A DNA stretch of 64,000 bases, from positions 14,632,001 to 14,696,000 of the forward strand of contig NC_045130.1 in assembly GCF_007655135.1 (NCBI RefSeq), given 5' to 3'. The notes beneath the pieces were generated by a model. The model worked only from the letters and a program-made list of their open reading frames with translations. It was not told where the DNA came from and made no database searches. Made by a program: the position numbers and the translations under genes. Positions within the stretch are counted from its first letter, which is position 1; each line of letters begins with the position of its first letter. This stretch comes from Punica granatum. Its lineage: Eukaryota; Streptophyta; Magnoliopsida; Myrtales; Lythraceae. Of the stretch, positions 36,470-53,309 are shown one piece after another.

Positions 36470-37793
36470 ATAGGAACATAGAACCAAAGAAAAAAGGTCT
36501 TGGGGATAAAAAACAATTGCAGGGTTTTTTTTTTCTTGGTACGGCAATTGTCGAAGACTATTTAAAAATCTCATTTCTCATATATTTTTTCTCTTCTTCC
36601 TTTACAATATTACGATGTTTCAATTTCGGCCTCTCATAAAAAAGAACATGTACCATCTCATGGAAAGCTATGATGAGCTATCCAAATCCTATATTGAAAA
36701 GAGATAAGGGTCGTAACTTCTTTATAAAAGCAAGAAACATATCTTTTTTTTTTTTCAAGAAACGCTTTTTAAAGAATAATACATTGCGGATGAAGTTCAA
36801 AACAGAAAGTACCTTTTAAACGAATTCTCATGTTGTGAATCTTTGAGCCCATAAATCATTGCTAACTATTGAAAGTTTCGATCTCATATGAAAAATTTAG
36901 AAGAATTGAATGAATTTATAAGAGATTGAATACCGTAACCTACCAATTCGAACTTTTAGATTGGCGATGGGCTCAATCGCTTATAGGTCGTGCGAAAATT
37001 TTACACTAACCTTGATCCATATACTGAGGGCGGTTAAGTTACAGTACCAATAATTTAAGTCAAGTGTGGACACGCTGACTTCTCAATGACTCAATAGAGT
37101 CAGTACTAAAGCAAGTGCTTGCTAGTGCCGCACGATCTGGGTGGCAAGTCCGATCGTGCCGACCTTGAAGCTCCTCCTGAAAAATCCGTGATCCCAGCAT
37201 ACTTCCGAATACGAGCTCTGCCAGCTGCAGATGCGGGACGGACGACTCGTTAATTAAGTAGTTCGCGGATCGGTCACGGTTCAAAGAGTGGGGGAGTTGG
37301 GAAATTCCAGCAGAAAGGAGCATATGGCAATGTGCTCTAATTTGGAGGCTCTTAATGGTGGGTCGAAAGCAACATATGATATAAGGTATTATTTTGACTG
37401 GAGTTCAGGGAACTGAAGTTTGCTGCCAAAATTGACTTGCCAACTCCAATTGTCTTCCTTCTTCAACAACAATTATTAATTGGCCATACTTTAATGCTGC
37501 CGAACGCAGCTGGCTTTTTCAGATGGCCATGAGATGATCCCCCATCCCACGTTGATCGCGTGGAGAGAAATCTTCACTACATGCATAATCTGATGTTGAT
37601 AGTAACATGTAATGAGCACGAAACCATCTTAATCTGATGATTTTTTAGGTAAGATGGATAGATTATGATTCGGTTCGACTATATATCCTGCTGATTAATT
37701 TATTCAGTGCAATATTAATATCACTCTTGCTCCATGAAAAATGCCAAGTTTCGCTAGATCCTAGAATTCACCCCTCGGTCGAGGTGTATTACC

Positions 37794-39581
37794 TAGGGGT
37801 GATCGGTTTCGGGTACCTTGTTTTTTTCATGATACCCGGACCCTACCCTGTAAGGGACCGGTTCCAAGATTTTGGAACCGGACCCTACCTTATTGAATCC
37901 TGGAACCGGAACCTACCCGGAACCTGTATTATACCACAGGTTCTGGGTACTCTGTTGGAACTTGTAAATTTTTTTATCTCGATAAATAAAACCGAAAATA
38001 TTCCACCAATAATCAGTAATCACGGCAAATATAATATCGACATAGATTTAGATTAATCCACAATAATAAAAAATAATATGTCTCATCAATCCATCCAAAA
38101 AACTAAATATCCATAAATACAATCTCACACGACAAAATGTAATATTTCCTCACAACCCATTGGAAATAGGTAGAAAGGAATGTGAAAGAATCAGAGCAAG
38201 AGGGTTCACATCATACATTTACCTATGTAGTGATATGAAGATTTTTCATTATTTGGGAATACCAAATATCCATTACCATAGGACTGGTGGGCCTTTTAAA
38301 CTATGAAGCATAGACAAACAAACTTGATAAGGAAGATACACATTCTATGGTTTTGGTTCGAACTTAAATGGTACCTTGTTCCATGTCTCATAAACATAAG
38401 ACTCCAAAGCATTTTTCCTCTCTTTCGTCTGTTCTATGATCCTGTCCTGTTCAGCCAACTGAGCTTCTTTCTCTTTAAATTCAGCGAGATCAACCTCACT
38501 AATCCCACCATCTCTTTTCTCGTTGACTGGTACTTCAAGCTTCCTCATTGCTCTCTCTCTCTTCTTGTGCCATGATCCTACTATAAAGCAATCGTTCCAA
38601 ATGATATTCGTTCAAAGATAACCAAATAGACACTCTCATTGAATAGGCAAATTTTACTGAACAAATCTCATTCATGCAGGAACTTCTGCTCATCGATAAA
38701 TTTCCCCAGACAAGCTTTTAAGATTTGGTTATTGACACATCTAAAGTTGCTTTTGGTACCCAATTGGCAGAAGAAAATTTGATTCAATTCGCAACTGATT
38801 CGATTGTGGGAAACCTGAGTAATTAATTGGGGAGGTTGATAGTAAGGAAAACTGAGAATTATATATACATATGCCAACTACATGAAATTAAGTATGTTAC
38901 AGTAGGCTAATTACCAATGAGGAAGAAACATGTTCTTTCTTCTACGGTTCTACCACAAGAGGAAGAAACAGGTTGCAGCACCAACAGAGTCGGAGCCGGG
39001 AAAGAGTCGGAGACAACAGAGGACGCAGAATCTCAACGGGAAAGGGAGCTTCAAGGAGAATCGGAGCCGGAGAGTTGGAGACGAGAGGCAATCGACGGAA
39101 AGGAGTTGCAGGGGATTACAAAGCCGATTTAGGGTTTTCACAAACAGACTAACAGAGCCTATTCGATGGAGAGTCCAGAGGAGAATCTCACCGGGAGATT
39201 CGGAGACGAGAGCGACGGAGAGGATTCGGAGTGGAGAGTTGGAGACGAGAGGCGACCGACGGAGAAGAGCTGCGGTCACCTAAAGCCGGAGGCCGACAGT
39301 CAGATGAATCTCGTGTTCTCCCGACTCCTGCTTGAGACAATGACACTGATGAGATTAACTTTACTTTTTTTTTAAGTAATTACCATCCTGATCCGGATAT
39401 CGGTTCCGGTTCCGGTTCTGGGTACCCAGTAGGTTAGAACCGGAACCGGAACCGGATGTTACCGGTTCTTTATTTTAATACCCGGATCCTACCCTATTTT
39501 CAATACGAGCTACCCAGACCCTACCCTAACGGGTAAGTTCCGACCGGTTCCGGGTATACCCGGTATCCGTGCACACCCCTA
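37794..39581. mobile_element. hAT-type transposon, non-autonomous, with captured gene fragment
   Basis: The ends TAGGGGTG... (37794) and ...CACCCCTA (39581) are inverse. They are flanked by a perfect 8-bp target duplication, GTATTACC (37786-37793 and 39582-39589), the size made by hAT transposases. Both subterminal regions are rich in 'ggttccgg/ccggaacc' repeats. At 1788 bp it encodes no recognisable transposase. It contains an Hsp110-like exon fragment (38345-38548, minus) and an unidentified GC-richer stretch (38920-39300). Confidence 0.85.
38345..38548 (-). pseudogene. Captured fragment of an Hsp70/Hsp110-family chaperone gene
   Basis: The minus-strand frame reads 'RKLEVPVNE', 'EKEAQLAEQDRIIEQTKERK' and 'NALESYVYETWNK', which I recognise as the substrate-binding/C-terminal region of plant Hsp110-type (HSP70-14/15-like) proteins. 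It ends at a natural-looking splice donor (AACAAG|GTACC). No other part of a chaperone is present, so it is a fragment carried by the hAT element. Confidence 0.75.
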
Positions 39582-39858
39582 GTATTACCCCAGCAAAGAT
39601 ATATAATAAAAGAAAGTAATAATCATCCTAATTTAAAAATTAAAACAAAAATTAGAGCACACCTTGCTTGACTTCAAATCCCATTCCAAGTGCAAAATAT
39701 TCGAACTGATCAGGCTGTAAAACTTGACCTCATTATCTTATATGTCAACCTTTAATTTGGTACCCAAAAAAAATAATATCAATTTAGTGGGAGACAGTGG
39801 GTTTGAAATAATAATTACTTTATAACGAAAAAAAAAAGAATTACTTGAGCATGTAATA

Positions 39859-39905
39859 ATATATATATATATATATATATACATATAGAGAGAGAGAGAG
39901 AGAGA
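39859..39905. repeat. Compound (TA)n(GA)n microsatellite, copy B
   Basis: Counterpart of 30541-30588. A TA run is followed by 'cata' and a GA run. Confidence 0.9.
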
Positions 39906-40180
39906 AATAATCACCAATACATTTCCGTTTCGACACGAGCACGAACCCATAGAACCCCGAGACCTTGATGTTGGATGGGAATGGACAGAGTAGTCAGGAA
40001 TTCCAATCTGATAATGAGAGGGAACGTTTCTCACGCTTGTTAAAAACAAAATTGATTTCAACGTGATTAATAAATCAAGTGGGTCCACTGTGCCGGTTGG
40101 ACTACTAATTTTCCGTTAAATGAGGTGGAAAACTAACGCACTTCTAGCCGACACCTGCAATGCTTGAGCTTAAATAGCCT

Positions 40181-40353
40181 TATTAACCGATATGGATTGG
40201 TTTGAGCGGTTCGACATTTGCTCTCCTTAAATAAAGTCTTAAGTTCGAGTCTTGTGAATGGAAAAAAATCCATACGGTGGGCCGACCCGACTCGAACTGA
40301 ATTGGATGTGACCTGATGAGCTTACAAATACTAGGGTACACGCCGAAAAATAA
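40181..40353 (+). mobile_element. tRNA-derived SINE (copy B counterpart)
   Basis: Box A-like 'attggtttgagcggt', box B-like 'agttcgagtcttg', body 'gactcgaactgaattgg' and tail 'actagggtacacgccgaaaaa'. It is the most complete example of the family besides 30981-31175. Confidence 0.65.
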
Positions 40354-40985
40354 CCATATAAAATTAGAGTTAAGTTGAAATCGAAGATGTGTATGGAACT
40401 TAAATGATGGGGTTATTCTCGTCCTCGATGAGATGCCAAAGCGACCTTGTTCGGTTGAGAGTGTCAATGTTTCCAAGGAACTTTTCATAATTGAACAGAG
40501 AGCTAACCGATGAACTAAAGCACTAGTTGTCTCTCAAGAAAGATCTTGGGAGTTATAACGGGAACTGTTCGTCACATGAAAACACAAAGCGGCATATGTC
40601 AATCGCATCATGACATTGTCCTTGATTCTCTACAATTGTGACTTGAAAGGAAAGCTTTCTTGCTGTTTGTCATGGTTCCGTTAATTTGGCAAAAAACCCT
40701 AAAATAATGTGGAAGAAATTGAAGGGCCGGGTAAAGATGTTATTGAAATTGTGAACACTTTACACAACTTGCATATGCTTCTTACATTGCTTATACAGCT
40801 TCAGGGGAAAGATGGAAAAGAAAGAAAAGAATTACATATGTAACAACAGGCAGCTTCGATCGACTCTTCGTGACAAGGGCCAAGCTAGATGTTCTGAGAA
40901 CAATCTAGCTCGTTGTCTCACTTAAAATCAGAAGAATGTCGATCTGTTTCTGTTTGAACTTATATTTCCTTATGTTTTAAGAACG

Positions 40986-43074
40986 TTAAGAGGAGGCCTT
41001 AGTGACATCTTTGGCCGATCGGTTGTACTTCATGTGGCTGTTAACCAGCTGCCCAGTGGCAAGGGCGGACATGAGGGAGAGCTCTGCCGCAAGGACGGTC
41101 CCAGCAACGATGCACGCGAGCTGCCTCGAGTTGGACCCTGGGGTCTCTTTGCTGGCCCCCTTCACTCCCAGCAGGTTCAGGCATGCTGATTGAGATGCTA
41201 GTTGTGTTCCTCCTCCAACAGTTCCTACCTGAAATTTAACAATAGGGACAAATTAAATATATAATTTAGGAATAATAATTCAAAGAATGAAAATAATAAC
41301 AATAATATTACGAGGACTTCAACCGATTTTAGCTATATACGATTATTTCACGTTCAGTTCATTTCATGCCATTTAGTTAGACGAAATGTTATTAACATCA
41401 TAATATATTACCTCAATGGAAGGCATTGTGACAGAAACATGGAGGTCCTCCCCATTGTTGACGGCCTCCATCATCGTGATGCAGTTCGAGCTCTCCACGT
41501 TCTGTGCCGGGTCCTGCCCCGTTGCGATGTAGACTGCAGTCACGATGTTACTGGCTTGGGCGTTGAACCCTCCAAGGGCACCAGCCATGGCGGAGCCGGC
41601 AAGGTTCTTGAGCATGTTGAGCTCCACTAGGGAGTTGACGCTCGTCTTGAGCACCTTCCTAACAATATCACCCTTTATGATAGCCTCGCACACCACAGAT
41701 TTGCCCCGGCCCTCAATCCAGTTCACGGCTGCGGGCTTCTTGTCGGAGCAGAAGTTGCCCGAGATCCCCATCACGTCCATGTCCGGGAAGTCCTTCTGGA
41801 GGAAGTCGAGCACGTTCTGGACTCCCTTCGAGACCATGTTCATGCCCATTGCATCCCCGGTGCTGCACGAGAACCGCATGTACATGTTCTTCCCGGCAAT
41901 TGCGCACTTGATGCTCTGCAGCCTCCCAAATCGACTTGAGCTGTTTACCAAAAGGGACATATTTTAGAATCTAAGCAACCTAGCTAGCTAAAAGCCAAAA
42001 CGCATCATGTTACAGGAATGAACGAACGTTCTTCCATCGATGAGATACGTTGGGGCCTAAGCCAGGATATAGGAATGTATGTGTTGACCTGTTAAAGACT
42101 CCAGCAATGGTCTCGAAGTTGGCAGGGCTCTCCAAGAAGAACTTGAGGTCGGCGGCCCTCTTTGCAGTCCCGAATCTCACCACCGGGGCCCTAGTCATTC
42201 CGTCCCTAAGGACAACGCTGGTGGCCCCACCTGACATTGCGATGGCCTTGCACCCTCTGTTGGCACTGGCCACGAGGCACCCTTCTGTGGTGGCCATCGG
42301 GACCGAGTACACCCTCCCGTCAAGCTTGAGTGGGCCGGCAATCCCCACCGGAATCTGTACGTACCCCACCGGCATCTCACAGCACTGCCCCAGGATCGAC
42401 TGGTAGTCGAACCCGTCCAAGGGCAGGCCGGACAGGGATCGACCCGTGGTCCGCTGCAGTGCCTCCCGCCTGATCGCTGCAGCCCGCCTGCAGTCCCCGA
42501 GCTTCGACTCGAGCGAATACGACGCGGTCGTCCCCGCCACCACCGAATTGATGATCTCCTCGTCCTCGGGGGAGCTCTCCAGGATAGTCTCGATCACTTT
42601 CTCCTTCGGGATAGGGTCGACCATCTTCGGCTTCAGGTGCACTGCAGGCTGGACAGGGGAGCAGTCCTCGAGCTCCTGCCCGCACAGCGACTTCCGGGAG
42701 TCGTCCTTGAGGATGACTTCCTCGATCTTATCGGCCTCATCCTCGGCCCACATGTCAGGTGAGGGGCGGAGGATCAACGACTGCACGAAGTCTAGGCCGA
42801 AGAACCACACGAATGACCCGACGAGCCCAGCGATGGCAACCATCTCGGAGGGGGCGATCACCTGGAGCGGGGCCCCAGTGCGGATCTTCTCCCGCCACCT
42901 AGAGAGGAGGTAGTACACTGAGGAGAAGAACACCACGATGGAGGAGGCGTTGGCCAGGTGGAGATGGAGAGGGCCCGCCGCAGCGGAGGGAATGTTGGCA
43001 ACGTCGTGGTGATGGAGCTTGCCAGGCTTGAGGGGGGCCTCGACGGGCTTAACGGTTCGCCGGCGGACGTCCAT
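40986..43074 (-). CDS. HMGR: 3-hydroxy-3-methylglutaryl-CoA reductase
   Basis: Three exons on the minus strand: 43074-42089, 41940-41412, 41228-40986, all GT-AG, giving 585 aa. The frame is open further upstream, but the start at 43074 (MDVRRRTVK) matches plant HMGR N-termini. It converts HMG-CoA to mevalonate with NADPH, the committed step of the cytosolic isoprenoid pathway. Two membrane spans lie near residues 34-55 and 77-100, with the catalytic domain facing the cytosol from the ER. Seen in order: [10 protein letters not shown] (HMG-CoA binding), TTEGCLVA (catalytic Glu), DAMGMNM and GTVGGGT (NADPH), DKKPAAVNW (Lys), GQDPAQN (Asp), NSHMKYNRS (catalytic His and the Ser phosphorylated by SnRK1-type kinases). 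The exon 1/2 junction gives NSSSR where I recall NRSSR in relatives. The last exon was copied twice nearby (31851-32106, 33419-33517). Confidence 0.97.
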
Positions 43075-43354
43075 GGGTGGCGGGGGCGGTGGCGCTGCCG
43101 GCGGACGAGGGAGAAGCGGAGCTAGCCGAGATTCTCCTAAGAGGGTTTTCGGGTTTGGTTTGGTTTCGGGTTGTGAGTGGAGGAAATGGGGAAGGGGATG
43201 AGAGGAATTTATAGGAGTACACCGCAATGACGTGTGGGCCCCGTTGAGATAGGATTAATTATTGCATAGTCCGGGCGCTCTGTGTTCCTTTATGCCAATG
43301 AGTGGACCGTACTTCCTTTGGGCTGAGAGGGTGCATGCGCCCGGAGCAGCCACA

Positions 43355-43361
43355 TTATATA
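43355..43361 (-). promoter_or_regulatory. TATA box of HMGR
   Basis: TATATAA on the minus strand, about 280 bases upstream of the start codon. It implies a leader of about 250 bases. Confidence 0.6.
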
Positions 43362-43378
43362 GAGTGTGATGTCGGGGG

Positions 43379-43386
43379 CCACGTGG
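43379..43386 (-). promoter_or_regulatory. G-box (CCACGTGG) in the HMGR promoter
   Basis: A perfect palindromic CACGTG core about 18 bases upstream of the TATA box. It is the binding site class of bZIP and bHLH factors (ABA-, light- and jasmonate-linked). Position next to the TATA box makes a regulatory role plausible but unproven. Confidence 0.5.
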
Positions 43387-43449
43387 ACGAGTGAGGAGTC
43401 AAAGAAAAGGTGCCGTCGTCGTCGTCTCTTTCGCGGGGTTTCTCTGATC

Positions 43450-43730
43450 GCTGGCAGTTAGACCCGGTTTGATTTGTAAGTTTGATTTTAGAATTATAAT
43501 TTTAATTTTAACTCAATACACTACACAAAAAAAATACACGTTTTTCAAGTCAAATTTATAATCTCATCTCATTTTTCATTTTCCACAATCAAAATCAAAT
43601 TTACTTTAACTCTAAAATCAAACGCACCATTGAAATTCGTCCAGTCAATGCCGCTCTGCCCTAACTACTATCATTTATGTCTACAATTCTGTATAGTGAT
43701 TCCATTACACGATCGTATGTTTTATGGCAC
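43450..43730. other. Intergenic AT-rich DNA
   Basis: No gene recognised beyond the HMGR promoter. Confidence 0.35.
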
Positions 43731-44300
43731 CAAGTACGACTCAGATTCTCTATTGAATACGATGAGCCTGGTTGGGCATAGATATACAAAATTTGGACTA
43801 AGTTTCACAAAGGCAAGTAAGTAACACATTAATTTCAAATCTATGTAATAATTCATAAATGATTAAAAAAAAAGTAAAAGAAAAATTATTCATGATTTAA
43901 AAATTATTTTTTATTAATTTTAAAAGAATAATTACATAGATTTGAAATCTATAACACTCACCTAATAATTGCTTTCTTACCAAATACACTCAGATTTTCT
44001 ATTGAAAACAATGACTCGGTCTGGTTGGGTATAGATATACAAAATTTGGTTAAGTTTTACAAAGGCGAGTAACACATAAATTTCAAATCCATATAATTAC
44101 CCAAAAATGGTATTTTAAAAAAAAATTATTTTTGATTTGAAAATTTATTTTTTATTTCTTTTAAAACGAATAATTACGTAGATTTGAAATCTATAACCCT
44201 CACCTAATAATTGCTCTCTTATCTAGTATGACTCTGATTCTCTATCGAATACAATGAACCAATTGGGTACAGATATACAAAATTTGGACCGAGTTTTACA
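43731..44300. repeat. Tandem repeat, about 246-bp period, 2.3 units
   Basis: The phrase 'gattctctattgaatac...gggcatagatatacaaaatttgg' recurs at about 43742, 43991 and 44234. Each full unit carries 'aataattacatagatttgaaatctataac'-type sequence and 'ctcacctaataattgct'. Units have diverged slightly; non-coding. Confidence 0.8.
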
Positions 44301-47082
44301 TAAGTGATTACTTTTTATGTATACGTCGCTTAATATTTGGAAGTGCAATCAACCTAAACTAATTCCAGAATCGTCGGCTCACTACAGGATTGGATTAAAG
44401 TTGAATTTTATATTTGATGATATCACAACATTATATCCCAGCTTATTATCTCAATTCTTCCTCACGCATAGATTTGCCTGGCCATGAGGTCCTGCGCTAA
44501 AGGTAAAATTCGTCCGAGGACGGTGGTGCACTTTATCAGTAATAGGTTTGAAAAATTCCTTGTCTCTCATCTCTAAGGGAATGCTTCTGTTTTTTTGTCT
44601 ATTACAACGGCCCGCAGCCACTTGAGCATCGTTCGGCCTTGTTTTTTTTTTATAATTTCTTTTTTTTTCCTTTTTATCATGGAAAAAACAAAAATAGTAT
44701 ATGCTTAGTTCGATCTGTTAAGTTCATAAATCCAAGACGAGACATTGACATTGTGAATGTACGACCTACAGTTACAGTTCTAATTCTTATCATCAAGAAA
44801 TACTCAAATATATATCTACCACAAAATACTCTCGCTGATTTTTCTAGAACGAAAACTAACCTAGCTCATTGCTAATTAAATCAAAGGCCTGACAAGGACC
44901 GCTTCCTTCCTAAACACGTCGATATGCTACACGCTGAGGCCAATCGGGAACCTTATCGTACGGTAACATTGTACTCTTCGATAATGTGGAAAAATCTTAT
45001 GAGTTAGAAAAGAATGATTTATCGATGGAAGTTTATCCTGCATGACTCGCTAAAATCCTATCCTATCCTCTATATAGTATATCTGCACGACTCCAAAATC
45101 GAATATTGGTCGCGTTATACATTCGTACAGAGATCGCTGCCTAATTAATTTGTTCTATATATTTACAGTATAAAAGCAAGTTGCCTGCAAAAGAGAACAA
45201 CTTGGTCGATCATAAAGTCTGCAGTGGCTGGCGCCGTTTAATTTTATATACATATACATATACATATATAGTTTACTTAAAAAGATCAATGGAGGAAGGT
45301 GACTTTGCAACAAACTATCCAAGTCTTGACTCACTCGCTAGCGGCTCTCCTCGATCTTTCCTGCCCCATTAACCCCATTTCATGGCATTCATGATAAATG
45401 CGAGGGAACGAACTCATTCTATATACACCATACGGCCCCAAGACATCTCCTTTTTTAGATAGGCCGTCGGGATCACATTCGACTCGTGGAACCGACAGAG
45501 TTACTTACGGAATATCGTTAACCAGCTTAGCCCGTATCGGTTTTAACGGTTAACGTGATGAGTCGAGGAAAACGAAAATGTCCTGTTGGGTCGAGGTGGA
45601 CTTTAGATGTTAGTGGGAAAAGACCGGTGCTAATAATGTATTTTGTTAGATGTTAGTGCTCCTGAAAATATTATTACTCGTTTGGTCAAGACGATGACTG
45701 CTTCATACTTCGCCTTATTATTTGAAAACACATTAATTCCCAATTTTTGTTCAAGTGGAATGGTAAAGATCAACCAATGAATAATGCTGATTTTATTTTT
45801 CATATTTTGCCTTTAATCATACGGTGATAAAAATATATTTGAAGAAATTGAAAATCAGACGAAGTGAAATCAAACCGATTTTATCGTTTGGGATCTTTAT
45901 CAAACAACCAAGCATTAATTGAACCTTGAAACCAGTGTGCAATTTCTTTTTCCTTTCAAAATAAATAATGATAATTTCTAAAACAGGTAGCGTGTTATAA
46001 AATGACGATAATACGTTTAACGAGTTCAACCACGAAAATATATTCTACAATAAAAATAAGACCCGAGAAGAAATTATTATGCATGTGAGGGTGGATGAGA
46101 CATGGCCGGAACACTTTGAAAAGCACATATACTATTAGGTGATTAGTCAAAAGTCAAGACTGGCATGCAGACAATAAACAAAAACTACTCACATTACATA
46201 TACATATATACATATATACATATATATATTTTTCTTTTTGCCCTTTTAGTTGAAATTGTTCACCTAGTTGTCGATTTATTCGTAGGGCTGCACAAGAAGC
46301 TGAAAATGAAAAATAAATAGAAGGAAAATTTTGAGTCAAAGACTAATATGCCTCAAATGACAAAGTTTTTTATTTTTATTTTTTGTGACAGCTGACAAGG
46401 AAATATTGGGTATTGAAAAATTTGCATGATATCATGTGAACGGTAATGTTGTCAAAGTTGAGAGTGTGAAGTTATCAGCTCCGGTTGGAAATTGTCGGAA
46501 ACGTGCCGCGTAGAATTTGATATTATGGCCAAGTCAATTATCGGGTTGTCCATCAGTACTCGCTATCAATAAATTGTATGTTAGCGGACTTTCACCGGCA
46601 ATCCAATTCGGAACGGCATCCAAAAAAAATTTTACGATCACTTTTAAGTGATTAAAGACGTGCAATGATCGCTTTCAGTTGATCTAATTCTTGGGACGCC
46701 AACCTGCAAGCAATGAACCCGTGCCTATGGAGCTGCCACATCGATAAACCGAAAAATTACACTGCCTAAAATTTTTGGATGCACGACAGACAATAGAATC
46801 TTATTTAGTATTTGTTAATCAAAAGGACAAATGAGACATCAATATTTCGTGTATGATTTTAGAGGTCAACAGAAACAGAGAGCAGAATAAGAAAAATGAA
46901 TACAAACTCTTTTAACGTTCTCTCTTTCTGCATGATATTAATTTTCTTAGTAAAATTCATACGCTGCTTAATAAAGATAAAACACGATTAACAAACAGAA
47001 CTCATTGCACAATCAAAATAATAAAACCGCTACGAATGAAAATGGTTCACTCAGGAGTAGCGGATCAAAACTGTTAAAAATC
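44301..47082. other. Intergenic AT-rich DNA
   Basis: No gene recognised on either strand. A weak SINE-like fragment may lie at about 44350-44400 (minus). 'atatacatatatac' microsatellite-like sequence lies near 45247-45270 and 46198-46230. Confidence 0.4.
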
Positions 47083-52080
<4,998 letters not shown>

Positions 52081-52202
52081 TCACGGTGACTTGGAGGAGC
52101 TCCGGCACCTCTCCGACGACGGAGTGAGAGAGGGAGGGAGCTAGAGAGGAGAGAATCCAAGAGATAACGGAGCAAGCCACTGACTGTTCATTAGATTCAA
52201 GC

Positions 52203-52210
52203 TTTATATA
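52203..52210 (-). promoter_or_regulatory. TATA box of the glutamyl-tRNA synthetase gene
   Basis: TATATAAA on the minus strand, about 135 bases upstream of the start codon, leaving a leader of roughly 100 bases. Confidence 0.55.
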
Positions 52211-53309
52211 TGCTGCGGAATTATTTTGGAACATTGGGGATCTATTCCCAATTCGACCCCTGAAGTTTTCATTCCTACCAATTTGCTCCCCGTGATGTGA
52301 AGGGTCTTGACATGCTCCCGTCGGTTTCTAAGGCCATCGAAGTCGGCGATGAAACTAGATTTCGTAACCCTGGTATGAGAATACTTCTTATTGAGCCATC
52401 TAAACGGTCGTGGAGTTATAAGATGTTTACATGAGCTATGAGAATTAATCGAATGATCCCGAACATTAAATCGTCTCAGATATAAGATGTTTACATGAGT
52501 TGTAGTAATTTTACTAGAAATTTTAAGAATTTATTATGAAATAAAAAAGTTAAAGTCTCGGACATAACCTTAATTTGTTTAAGCTTGTTGACCCTAATTA
52601 AATCCATATAGTTGAAGTGGAGAGATTAAACAAATCCCAAGATAACATAAGGAAGTTAGCAGGAAATAATAGGACTTCTCAAACTCCTAGGGACAAAGAT
52701 GAGAAGGAGGGCAAAATCCAATGACAGTGGGCAAATTGAAGTTTCTTCTTTTCATTCTTTTAGTTATTAAAATGCAAGTGATGGTTAATGATCAGTTATT
52801 AAAATGCAAGTGATGGTTGATTAATGATGATCTATCTATCTTGGCTTAAACGTTTCATACTTCTGTCGTGCCGCCAGTTTTGGACCAGAAAACCGCAGGC
52901 TCTTTAGGGTTAATAGATATAATCATAGATATTGTATTGAGAATATTACCTATGATTTGATATATGATCTTCTATCTATGATTTGATTCTTATATCTATT
53001 TTATATTAAGTGCTACTTGCCTTTTCATTTGATTATACCGTAACGCTTGTGAAATACTTAGTGGATTTGGCCTTATGTAATTCAGAAACTTTATTGAATT
53101 TGGAATTAAAAAGATAAATGGGAAACCTCGGAAAATGTATATATAACTAAATATTATTTGTCGAAAAAAGGCTCATTAAAGTCTACTTGAACAGCACGCT
53201 TCTTAAACAAGGGTTATTGTTGGCAATCCCAAGTCGATCACACAATATAGAAAATTAACAGAATATATAACTAAGGGGGATTTTCTTGAGTCTAACGACT
53301 GAATATGCA
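52211..53309. other. Intergenic DNA upstream of GluRS
   Basis: No gene recognised. A short duplication 'ttattaaaatgcaagtgatggtt' occurs twice at about 52764-52816. Confidence 0.4.

Larger units (their letters stand above)
35530..37450. mobile_element. Insertion of organelle-derived DNA (composite)
   Basis: Absent from copy A, where the two flanks are adjacent at about 29960. It contains plastid rpl2 (35550-35913), the start of rps19 (about 35968), trnH-GUG (36057-36131, minus) and the end of rpl16 (36338-36469). The order rpl2 - rps19 fragment - trnH matches a plastid inverted repeat/LSC junction, while rpl16 is out of plastid order. A GC-richer part at 37060-37320 is not recognised and could be mitochondrial. 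The source may be plastid DNA directly, or mitochondrial DNA carrying plastid pieces. Confidence 0.75.

Noticed and set aside
37060..37323. An 87-codon minus-strand frame in the organelle-derived insertion.
   Set aside because: GC-richer and possibly mitochondrial, but I recognise no protein and it has no start or promoter context.
38917..39283. Overlapping open frames of up to 117 codons inside the hAT element.
   Set aside because: Purine-biased, charged, low-complexity sequence open in several frames at once, with no known domain.
42446..42913. A 155-codon open frame antisense to HMGR exon 1.
   Set aside because: A shadow of the catalytic-domain coding strand with no independent support.
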